From an uncultured Lachnospiraceae bacterium (GTDB taxonomy: Bacteria; Bacillota; Clostridia; Lachnospirales; Lachnospiraceae), in NCBI GenBank assembly GCA_910586555.1, contig CAJUJY010000038.1:1-34309 (forward strand): a stretch of DNA of 34,309 nucleotides. The letters run 5' to 3'. The notes under the pieces are model-generated. The model made no database searches. It had not been told where the DNA came from and was given only the letters and a program-made list of their open reading frames with translations. The position numbers were made by a program, and so were the translations under genes. Within the stretch, counting starts at the first letter, position 1, and every line of letters begins with the position of its first letter. Positions 1 to 7,098 of this stretch are shown here, piece after piece.

Positions 1-274
1 ATCCATGCCTTCATTATATCTTATCTTTAACTTTTTGAAAATTGATTTCCGTGACCTTGCGCCATGACACTGTTTCCTGATAATGATACTTCCGTAAAAC
101 GGTCACGAAGATGATGGTGCGAGTCCAATGTGAGCTTATTCCCAAAAGCTACTTGCAGGATATAAATGTATTGAATTGTTTTTTATGGATTTTTAAATGG
201 AATTATGCAGGCTGGCATGATACAATGTAGCTGTTGGACTTTTGATAAAATGAATTAGATAAGGAGCAGCTACA
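1..274. other. Non-coding stretch upstream of the first gene
   Basis: No gene is supported here. The only structure I see is an inverted pair CGTGACC (50-56) and GGTCACG (101-107), with a small CCGT/ACGG hairpin next to the second arm. A ribosome site (AAGGAG near 261) belongs to the gene starting at 275. I found no convincing tRNA or promoter consensus. Confidence 0.4.
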
Positions 275-799
275 ATGGATAAGAAAGTTGATATAATAAA
301 GGACGCTGACGGTAAAAGCATTGTGGTCATCAATGACCTGCGTTTCAAAGGAAGAAGGAGCGTGGACTGGAACATTGTTGAGAACTGTCTGAAAGAGTAT
401 ATCGGTCAGTGTGCGGAAATTACGGAAACATCAGATGTGGTGTACATAGGTGCGGATTTTCCCGACGAGTTTGCACATTCCAAAGACACAAAGGAACTAA
501 GGGGCGCAAATATGTATGCAAAGGCAAATTCTTCGGGAATTATTAGAGAAATGATTGAAATTGCCACGAATAAAACATTTGCAGAGAATTATGCACAGAA
601 GCATAACACAGATGCAAAATTCGGATGGTACAGATATGATACACGTTTTGCAATCCCTGTTTATGATGATGCGGGCGAACTGGTCAGGTATAATGTCTTT
701 AAGGCAAGGATACTGGTGCGTCATGCAAAAGACGGAAAGCTGTATCTGTATGATATTTTAAGGACAAAAAAAGAAACGAGCAAGCCGCTTGAGCAATAG
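275..799 (+). CDS. Mobile-element accessory protein of unknown function (174 aa)
   Basis: A complete 174-residue reading frame with a good ribosome site (AAGGAG, 8 bases before ATG). The C-terminal third (about residues 110-170) resembles a small domain common in Firmicute phages and integrative elements, with motifs such as SRF/TRFAIPVYD, a RYNVF-like segment and KLYLYDI followed by KKETSKPL. I know that domain only as an uncharacterised module, often found at the end of larger polyvalent proteins, and cannot assign an activity. There is no signal peptide or membrane segment, so it is probably cytoplasmic. It lies upstream of the replication genes on the same strand, separated from them by a 210-base gap that holds a hairpin with a T tract. 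Confidence 0.7.
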   Translation: MDKKVDIIKDADGKSIVVINDLRFKGRRSVDWNIVENCLKEYIGQCAEITETSDVVYIGADFPDEFAHSKDTKELRGANMYAKANSSGIIREMIEIATNKTFAENYAQKHNTDAKFGWYRYDTRFAIPVYDDAGELVRYNVFKARILVRHAKDGKLYLYDILRTKKETSKPLEQ

Positions 800-894
800 C
801 TGTACGGTCGAAAAACTCATTTCTCTTTATAAGCCATATTTTAAAGGCATACGGCAGTTTTGTCAAGAGTAAAAATTTTATAATGAAACAGCGT

Positions 895-938
895 AAGGGC
901 AGTTATGAACCTGTAAAGGGTTTGTAGCTGTCCTTTTT
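895..938 (+). terminator. Hairpin with T tract, terminator or attenuator before the primase genes
   Basis: The arms AAGGGCAG (895-902) and CTGTCCTT (about 929-936) pair with one G-U, and an inner AACCT/AGGGTT helix stacks inside. A T run ends near 938. It lies about 70 bases before the primase start, so it could end transcription from the gene at 275 or act as a leader attenuator for the replication genes. Confidence 0.5.
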
Positions 939-1009
939 GCGTTCATGAAGGCTGTGTGAATAGTTATGCATGGTAATTTTACGTTGTTGATTAAGAATGA
1001 GAGGTTTAA

Positions 1010-1666
1010 ATGAATGTATTTGAAGCAGTAAGGGAAAGTGGAATAACCGCAAGGCAGGCGGCGGAGCGTTGCGGGATAAAAATAAACCGAAACGGTATGG
1101 CAGTCTGTCCGTTCCATAACGATAAAAATCCGAGCATGAAAATAGATAACCGCTATTACTGTTTTGGCTGTGGGGAAAAGGGAGATGCCATTGATTTTGT
1201 AGCAAAGTTTTACGGATTGGGCAAAAAAGACGCAGCATTACAGATAGCGTCAGAGTTTGGCATCAGTTTTGACAATAACAAGTGCAGAAAACCGCCGCCA
1301 AAACGTAAACGGAAGTTATCACCAGAGCAGAGGTTTGAGAGGGCGGAAAAGAAATGTTTTCGTGTATTATCTGATTACCTGTGCCAGTTAAGGGAATGGC
1401 AGGAGCAGTATCCGCTACACAAAGCAGAGGAAGAATGGCACCCGCTGTTTTGTGAAGCATTGGAGAAGAAAGATTACATTGATTATTTGTTAGATATTTT
1501 ATTATACGCTCCGCTATCGGAGCGTGTTCAGTTAGTGGCGGATTATGGAGAGGAAGTGTTAAAGATTGAAAGAAGACTGGAACAGTGTGCCAAAGGAACA
1601 GCGGGCGGCACTGGAAAAGACGATGGAGAAAATGAAGCAGGCATCACAGCCGAAAATATGGTTTGA
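1010..1666 (+). CDS. CHC2 zinc-finger primase-type protein (218 aa)
   Basis: Residues 10-70 form a DnaG-type CHC2 zinc-binding domain: CPFHNDKNPSM, then a spacer and YYCFGCGEKGDAIDFV, giving the Cys-His...Cys-Cys ligands used to bind template DNA. The rest (about 95-218) is charged and helical, without the TOPRIM catalytic domain of full DnaG. It therefore looks like a primase zinc-binding subunit rather than a whole primase. Its 3' end overlaps the next gene by about 100 bases in another frame, so the two are probably co-translated and act together in replicating the excised element. The start has a purine-rich site (GAGAGG) just upstream. Confidence 0.85.
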   Translation: MNVFEAVRESGITARQAAERCGIKINRNGMAVCPFHNDKNPSMKIDNRYYCFGCGEKGDAIDFVAKFYGLGKKDAALQIASEFGISFDNNKCRKPPPKRKRKLSPEQRFERAEKKCFRVLSDYLCQLREWQEQYPLHKAEEEWHPLFCEALEKKDYIDYLLDILLYAPLSERVQLVADYGEEVLKIERRLEQCAKGTAGGTGKDDGENEAGITAENMV

Positions 1667-2939
1667 CGGGAACAAAGTCAACGATGTGCTGTTCTGTGAG
1701 GATTTCCTTGCAGGACACCCTATGAAGTGCATACATGGCAGGTTTTTTGACATAAACGGGGCAGTCGGTGATGCGGAGCAGATTAAGGCGGAGATATACC
1801 ATAAGATTGCGCCTTATGTTACGTCAAACATTGCTAAGAAAGCAACCACGCTTCTTGATGCGTTAAAAATCAGGTGCTACTCGCCGCCGATACCTTACCA
1901 GACAGACCGTATCCATGTGGCGAACGGAACGTATTTCTTATCAAAAAACTTCTCTGCACAGAAAGAATTCTGTATGAACAGACTTCCAGTGAGGTATCTG
2001 CCTGATGCGTCGGAACCGTCACGCTGGCTTTCATTTCTTGGGCAGTTATTAGAGCCAGAGGACATTATCACGTTACAGGAGTTTATGGGGTATGTGCTAC
2101 TGCCGACAACCAAAGGACAGAAAATGATGATAGTCATAGGAAAAGGTGGGGAAGGCAAGTCACGCATTGGCAGGGTGCTTCGTGCATTGCTTGGCGACAG
2201 TATGAACACAGGAAGCATACAGAAAGTGGAGGTTGACCGCTTTGCAAGGGCAGACCTTGAATGGAAACTGCTGATGCTTGATGATGACATGAAACTGGAG
2301 GCACTTCCACAGACAAATAACATCAAGTCCATAGTGACACTGGAGGATAAAACGGACTTGGAACGCAAAGGCAGGCAGAGCGAGCAGGGATATTTATGTG
2401 TACGGTTTATCTGTTTTGGCAATGGCAACCTCGGTTCGCTGTATGACCGTTCCTGTGGCTTTTTCCGTCGGCAGATAGTCCTTACCGTAAAAGAGCGTAA
2501 GCCGGACAGGGAAGATGATCCGTTTCTTGGGGAAAAACTGATTGCTGAAGCAGAGGGCATATTTTTATGGTGTCTTGAGGGACTGCACCGCCTGATTGAC
2601 AACGGATACAGGTTCACAATAAGCAAACGGGCAGAAGATAATCTGACAAAAGCCATGCAGGACGGGAATAACATTATTGTATTCATGCAGTCGGAGGGCT
2701 ATATCCGGCTTGAAAAAGGCACACACGCCACATCAAAGCAGCTTTACAGCGCATACAGCCAGTGGTGTGAGGACAACCTTGAAAAACCGTTAGGAGAGCG
2801 CAGTTTTGCTAATTTCCTACGGCAGAATGAGGATAAATATGGGCTTACCTATACAAATAATATCGCACTTGGCACTGGAAAGACCGCAAGGGGATTTAAG
2901 GGTATCCATGTAAAAGTGCGTACAGAGGAAAGGCATTAA
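1566..2939 (+). CDS. Phage/plasmid primase-helicase, P4 family (457 aa)
   Basis: This is a superfamily-3-type helicase of the D5/P4 primase group. The Walker A motif GKGGEGKSRIG is near residue 195, an acidic Walker B-like LLMLDDD near 238, and a motif C-like segment RFICFGNGNL follows near 280. The C-terminal part (about 350-455) resembles a winged-helix/origin-binding region. The N-terminal 100 residues lack a full archaeo-eukaryotic primase domain, which fits a division of labour with the CHC2 protein. The frame opens at TTG 1566, inside the preceding gene, after an AGAGGAAG-type site. An ATG at about 1623 is an alternative start. The likely role is unwinding and priming during replication of the excised element. 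Confidence 0.85.
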   Translation: MKEDWNSVPKEQRAALEKTMEKMKQASQPKIWFDGNKVNDVLFCEDFLAGHPMKCIHGRFFDINGAVGDAEQIKAEIYHKIAPYVTSNIAKKATTLLDALKIRCYSPPIPYQTDRIHVANGTYFLSKNFSAQKEFCMNRLPVRYLPDASEPSRWLSFLGQLLEPEDIITLQEFMGYVLLPTTKGQKMMIVIGKGGEGKSRIGRVLRALLGDSMNTGSIQKVEVDRFARADLEWKLLMLDDDMKLEALPQTNNIKSIVTLEDKTDLERKGRQSEQGYLCVRFICFGNGNLGSLYDRSCGFFRRQIVLTVKERKPDREDDPFLGEKLIAEAEGIFLWCLEGLHRLIDNGYRFTISKRAEDNLTKAMQDGNNIIVFMQSEGYIRLEKGTHATSKQLYSAYSQWCEDNLEKPLGERSFANFLRQNEDKYGLTYTNNIALGTGKTARGFKGIHVKVRTEERH

Positions 2940-3312
2940 GACGCAATGGACGTTTAGACGTGTAAATTCCCAAATCCTTTTTACATATATACATACGGTT
3001 ATTTCCAGTTTCCTATTATATATATATAAATACTTTTAAATATAGAATAAAAGAATAAGTGTCTTAGCGTATAAGGGCAGTAAATATAAGGAATTGGGGG
3101 CATTTTGAAAGCGTCTATATTACGTCATTTCAAAGTGTCTGATACCCAACAGGATAAACTTATACCTTGTTGGGATTTTATTTTACAGGGCAGGACGCAG
3201 AAAACGTCTGTCGGTAAGTTGAGATTGAGAGGGAAATTCCTCTGCCTCTGCAAAGGTGCATACCATGCAGGCATGGCAGACATTTTCTTTCAGAAAACGA
3301 GGAGGAATATAT
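2940..3312. other. Intergenic stretch between helicase and recombinase modules
   Basis: About 370 bases with an AT-rich patch (ATATATATATA near 3020) and one terminator-like hairpin at 3145-3184. Short open frames here have no ribosome site or recognisable family features, so no gene is called. Confidence 0.5.
3145..3184 (+). terminator. Rho-independent terminator
   Basis: CCCAACA (3145-3151) pairs with TGTTGGG (3168-3174), extended by GG/CC around a short AT-rich loop. ATTTTATTTT follows directly. It probably separates transcription of the replication genes from the recombinase unit. Confidence 0.65.
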
Positions 3313-3510
3313 TTGAATAAAACAAAACTGATAGTAACAAGAGTATTTGACAGCAGGCGTACACCGCAGGATGCGTTTGTAAGGGTAATATTAAATTCGG
3401 ATAAAGAGGAAAAGTGCTTGCAGGTTGCTGACCATAAAGGTATAATAGGAAATGAAGAACCACTTTGCAGTTCACCAGCTTTTTCCAGAAAGGGAGAAGC
3501 TAATGAGTAG
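3313..3510 (+). CDS. Small recombinase-linked protein (65 aa, TTG start)
   Basis: The frame starts at TTG 3313 with a strong GGAGG six to seven bases upstream; an in-frame ATG at 3256 has no ribosome site. The protein begins MNKTKLIVTRVFDSRRTPQD and continues with FVRVILNS. Small proteins of this kind, with a 'VTRVF...R..QDAF' pattern, are commonly found just upstream of TnpX-like recombinases in clostridial elements, but I do not know their function. Its last codons overlap the recombinase start (ATG 3503) by eight bases, so translation is probably coupled. It could be an excision or regulatory helper; that is inference from position. Confidence 0.65.
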   Translation: MNKTKLIVTRVFDSRRTPQDAFVRVILNSDKEEKCLQVADHKGIIGNEEPLCSSPAFSRKGEANE

Positions 3511-5164
3511 GACTACATACAAAACAGCACCAAAAGCAGGGTTATATACCCGATTGTCTGTTGATGATGGCATCACAGACAAAGAAAGCAATTCCATAAC
3601 GAGCCAGAAGCAGATGCTTATGCAGTATGCACAGTATCATGGGATAGAGGTTGCAGAAACATACGTCGATTATGGTTGGAGTGGGACAAATTTTGAAAGA
3701 CCAGATTTTAAACGCATGATTGAGGATATTGAAAGCGGGAAAATCAATACGGTCATTACAAAAGACCTATCACGTCTTGGGCGTGACTACCTGCAAACAG
3801 GCTATTATACCGAAGTGTATTTTCCAAGCAAGAAAGTACGTTATATCGCAATCAGCGATGGAATTGATACCTCTATGGGGTACAATGAAATGGCACCATT
3901 CAAGAACCTGTTTAATGATTTCTATGCAAGGGACATTTCAAAGAAAATCCGCAGCACCATGACCACAAAGGCAAGGGCAGGCATCTACCACAGTACAGTG
4001 CCACCGTTCGGCTACCGCAAATCGCCGGAGGACAGCCACAAGCTGATACCTGATGCGGAAACAGCACCGATTGTACGGCGTATGTATGAATTGGCTGTGC
4101 AGGGCAAAGGCTACAAGGCAATCGGCAACGTGCTGAAAAGGGAGCGCATACCGATACCCGCATACTGGCATCACATAAGGGGCGAGCGCACATGGACAGG
4201 CTTTCAGGGCGAGGGGCATATATCCAACTATATGTGGAATGAAACTACAATTAAATGGATACTTTCGCATGAGGTTTACATCGGCAGTCTTGTAGCACAG
4301 AAACAGTCAAAGCTGTTCAAAGTCGGCAAGAACTATGTAAAGCCCAAAGATGAGTGGGTGGTGGTAAAGGACAGATTTGAGCCGATTGTGGACTTGGAAC
4401 TGTGGGAGCGTGTACAGGAAGTCAATGGAAAACGCAGGCGTATGTGCAAGGCAAAAAGAGAGCCGAGCATCTTTTCCGGCATTGCCTACTGTCCTGATTG
4501 CGGCAGGCGCATTTCATTCTTCCCTGAGAAGTCAAGTAAGAACAGCGAAAGGAATACGTATTTTGGTTCATGCCAGAACTACAAGGCGAACGGACCAGAC
4601 GGATGCACGCCGCACCGCATCAAGGAACAGGATTTGTATGATACTGTTCTGAAAGACATAAGGGAATGGGCAGAACTGGCACTTGCAGACGAGCAGGCAG
4701 TCCTTGACAGGATTATGGAACAACAGCAGTTAAACAGTACCGTCGATTATGGCATGGTTGAGGGAAAAAAGCGGACTATTGAGAAAAGGCTTGGGGAAAT
4801 CGAAAAAGTCATAAGTAAGCTGTATGAGGATTATGCACTCGGCAGGCTTGCGGGGGCAAGCATAGACAACCTCATGCCGAAGTACCAGAGGGAGCAGGAA
4901 GAACTCAAAAAACAGCTTTCTGCATTGCAGGAACAGCCGGCAGAGCATGACGCTACAGAGCAGAATGTGGGGAAGTGGATTAGCCTGATCCGGCAGTACA
5001 GTGACCTGAAAGAATTAAATTCATGTATCATCAATGAACTTATCACAAAGATTTTAGTAGGCGATAAACGCATGGTAAATGGTGAGAAAGTTCAGTCTAT
5101 AGAAATCCATTACCGTTTCATCGGAAATCTGACCGACAGCGGGAATGGGGAAACAATTCAATAA
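3503..5164 (+). CDS. Large serine recombinase, TnpX/TndX type (553 aa)
   Basis: This is a site-specific recombinase for integration and excision of the element. The N-terminal resolvase domain (about 8-160) has the catalytic serine in GLYTRLSVDD and the later SRLGRDYLQTGYY and DISKKIRS motifs. A 'recombinase' domain with PPFGYRKSPED and a zinc ribbon (CPDC...C...GC near 335-375) follow, then a coiled coil (about 410-480) and a C-terminal DUF4368-like tail. Length is normal for the family. I chose ATG 3503 because it follows AAAGGGAGAAG; an upstream in-frame ATG (3452) would add 17 residues lying inside the preceding gene. Relatives recombine at GA dinucleotides, which fits the right boundary proposed near 5220. 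Confidence 0.93.
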   Translation: MSRTTYKTAPKAGLYTRLSVDDGITDKESNSITSQKQMLMQYAQYHGIEVAETYVDYGWSGTNFERPDFKRMIEDIESGKINTVITKDLSRLGRDYLQTGYYTEVYFPSKKVRYIAISDGIDTSMGYNEMAPFKNLFNDFYARDISKKIRSTMTTKARAGIYHSTVPPFGYRKSPEDSHKLIPDAETAPIVRRMYELAVQGKGYKAIGNVLKRERIPIPAYWHHIRGERTWTGFQGEGHISNYMWNETTIKWILSHEVYIGSLVAQKQSKLFKVGKNYVKPKDEWVVVKDRFEPIVDLELWERVQEVNGKRRRMCKAKREPSIFSGIAYCPDCGRRISFFPEKSSKNSERNTYFGSCQNYKANGPDGCTPHRIKEQDLYDTVLKDIREWAELALADEQAVLDRIMEQQQLNSTVDYGMVEGKKRTIEKRLGEIEKVISKLYEDYALGRLAGASIDNLMPKYQREQEELKKQLSALQEQPAEHDATEQNVGKWISLIRQYSDLKELNSCIINELITKILVGDKRMVNGEKVQSIEIHYRFIGNLTDSGNGETIQ

Positions 5165-5188
5165 AAAATCCAGTTAAAAACAATTTAG

Positions 5189-5220
5189 CTGTAAAAACCT
5201 ACTTTATTGGGTATTTACAG
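5189..5220. repeat. Inverted repeat at the element's right boundary (candidate att half-site)
   Basis: CTGTAAA (5189-5195) and TTTACAG (5214-5220) are perfect inverted arms, extended by ACC/GGGT around an AT loop. The repeat sits 25 bases after the recombinase stop and just before a GA dinucleotide at 5220-5221. Kinase-like sequence resumes there. It may be a recombinase binding site or a transcription stop. Confidence 0.45.
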
Positions 5221-5969
5221 ATATGAAAATTATGGTAAATAAATTAAAATCCGCAGAAGCAGAAATTTACCAGGCACAGATACGTGAACAGATAATTGCA
5301 AACCAGCAGCAGCAGATGGAGTTAAAACTCCTTGCAAACCAGATTAACCCGCATTTTTTGTATAATACCCTGGAAAGCATACGTATGAAGGCATTTGTTG
5401 AAGGCAATAAGGACGTAGCAAATGCAATAAAACTTTTAAGTAAATCCATGCGCTATGTGCTTAGCAATACACAGACTGCTTCTACAACCCTTGACAAAGA
5501 ACTGGATTATATCTCTACCTACCTTGCAATCAAGAAACTCCGGTTTGGTGCACGTATTAGTTATGATATTAAAATTGACAGCCAGCTTGAACCCTCTAAC
5601 TACCATATACTTCCTGTACTTTTACAGCCAGTTGTTGAAAATGCCATTTCACATGGTTTAGAGGACAAGGCAGAGGACGGCCATATTATATTAAAAGTCC
5701 ATCCCTCAAAAGACAAATCACTTTTATGTGCTGATATATTTGATAATGGCTCTGGAATGTCCAGGGCAAAACTTAAAGATGTAATTAAGCACCTTAGCAC
5801 GCCTGCCAAAACCCCGGATAACCACGGCATAGGGCTTTATAATATTAACAACCGCATACACCTTTTTTACGGGCTGGAATATGGCATTACTATAAGAAGC
5901 AAAGAAAACTTTGGAACATGTGTAACTGTTACAATTCCACTATACAATATTATGGAAGATGAGGGGTAA
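5221..5969 (+). pseudogene. YesM-type sensor histidine kinase, C-terminal remnant
   Basis: The remaining sequence covers the coiled-coil linker, the His-kinase domain with NPHFLYNTLESIRMKA (phospho-acceptor His), the N box QPVVENAISHGL, and the ATP-binding boxes DNGSGM and GIGLYNINNRI. Family members are normally about 570-600 residues with two membrane segments, an extracellular sensor and a HAMP domain. Here everything before the end of HAMP is missing, and the frame runs back only to a stop at 5175. The break coincides with the end of the mobile element, so the simplest reading is insertional disruption, the 5' half lying beyond the element's left end. ATG 5223 has no ribosome site. The stop is three bases before the response-regulator start. 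Confidence 0.8.
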
Positions 5970-5972
5970 TGT

Positions 5973-6948
5973 ATGAATGCATTAATTGCAGATGATGAAC
6001 AGCTTGTATTAGAAGGCATTAAACAAATTATTGACTGGAGCGCCTGCGGATTTTCAATCTGTGGGACTGCTTCTAATGGTGAAGAAGCTTTAAATAAAAT
6101 CCTTGGTTTAAAACCAGACCTGGTGCTTCTTGATATACGTATGCCAAAATTAAATGGCATTGATGTTGTAAAAGCAGCATCAGAAGCTGGATTTGCTGGT
6201 AAATTCATTATTTTAAGCGGGGTTTCTGATTTTAAGCTTGCACAGGCTGCAATGCGCTATGGTGTGGATTTTTACTTAACCAAGCCTGTAGATGAAGATG
6301 AACTGGAACAGTCTGTATGCACTGTGCGTGACATTATTATAAAGGAATCAAAAACTTCCCTCTCGTATTCACAATACCTTGATAAAGCTAAGGAAAATAT
6401 TATAAGGGAAATACTTTTAAATACCTGTAATTACAACACACTGGATCTTAAGGAACTTCATCTTAATGCCAGTGTATACCAGGTTGTAACTTATGGAAAC
6501 TATAACCAGGAACAGTTCCACCAGGCATGGGACTTTTCAGAACTTATGCGTGTAACCAACCAGGATAATAATTCATTTGATATACTTGAAATAGAACAGA
6601 GAAAAGCAATTTTACTAAAAGGTACATTTGCTACTAAAAGATTTAAAGACCTTTTAGACCATTACCATAATGCGCCACAAAAAGGTTCACCCTTTGACTC
6701 CGTATTCCTGGCATATGGACGGCAGGTACAATGCATAGAAGATATACACCTTTCATATAAAGATGTCTGCCTTCTGGAAGACCGCCGCTTCTTCTGCCTG
6801 CCCAACCAGCATGTACTTGGATATGAAGAGCTGGAAATACATACATCCCCGCCGGACTTATCATCACAATGTGGATTATTTCCACCGCAAATTTAAAAAA
6901 CACGAAGGAACATCACCAGCAGAATACCGTAAGCAAATACTTTCATAA
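5973..6948 (+). pseudogene. YesN-type response regulator, AraC output domain deleted and frameshifted
   Basis: The receiver domain is intact (residues 1-125): acidic pocket DDE near residue 9, phospho-acceptor in LVLLDIRMPKLNG and the conserved Lys in LTKPVDEDEL. A middle region follows to about residue 295, but the frame ends at 6896 in a non-homologous tail. In the next frame, from about 6855 to 6948, lies the end of an AraC domain (HNVDYFHRKFKKHEG, then SPAEYRKQ). Roughly the first two thirds of the DNA-binding domain is missing, so an internal deletion with a frame change is likely near 6840-6860. The protein should not bind DNA normally. Together with the truncated kinase, the whole two-component system appears dead. 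Confidence 0.8.
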
Positions 6949-6997
6949 TAATACTAGAAAACAATTTTTATATACTGCCAGATATTGTGTAAACTGG

Positions 6998-7038
6998 GGC
7001 TGCCGCACTAAAAATAAAAATTTTTCTTAATGCGGCAG
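6998..7038. repeat. Short inverted-repeat element, copy 1 (MITE-like or terminator)
   Basis: CTGCCGCA (7000-7007) pairs with TGCGGCAG (7031-7038) around an AT-only centre. The ends match the element at 34108-34202 (GGGCTGYCRCAYTAAG). It lies between the two convergent genes and could also act as a transcription stop for either. Confidence 0.5.
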
Positions 7039-7098
7039 TTACCAGTGTCTGCCTTCAAAACAACTTTATTGCTGTCTTTAAAGGCCTGCTTAATAAGG

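Larger units (their letters stand above)
1..5220. mobile_element. Right-hand part of an integrated element with serine recombinase
   Basis: All genes from the start of the window to 5164 are mobile-element types: CHC2 primase, P4-like primase/helicase, a small recombinase-linked protein and a large serine recombinase, all on the plus strand. Codon use is visibly richer in G and C than in the AT-rich genes to the right. The right boundary is placed near 5220 because the recombinase stops at 5164 and sequence typical of a YesM-type kinase resumes in frame at about 5221. The left end is not in the window, so element size, conjugation genes and cargo are unknown. It is probably an integrative conjugative or mobilizable element of the Tn4451/Tn5397 recombinase type; that assignment is inference. 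Confidence 0.75.

Noticed and set aside
1895..2686. A 263-codon open frame antisense to the P4-type helicase
   Set aside because: It has no ribosome site, its protein is Ser/Arg/Cys-rich without any family motif, and it lies wholly opposite a gene with clear helicase motifs.
3105..3320. A 71-codon open frame between the helicase and recombinase genes
   Set aside because: It runs through the terminator hairpin at 3145-3184, has no family features and overlaps the better supported small gene at 3313.
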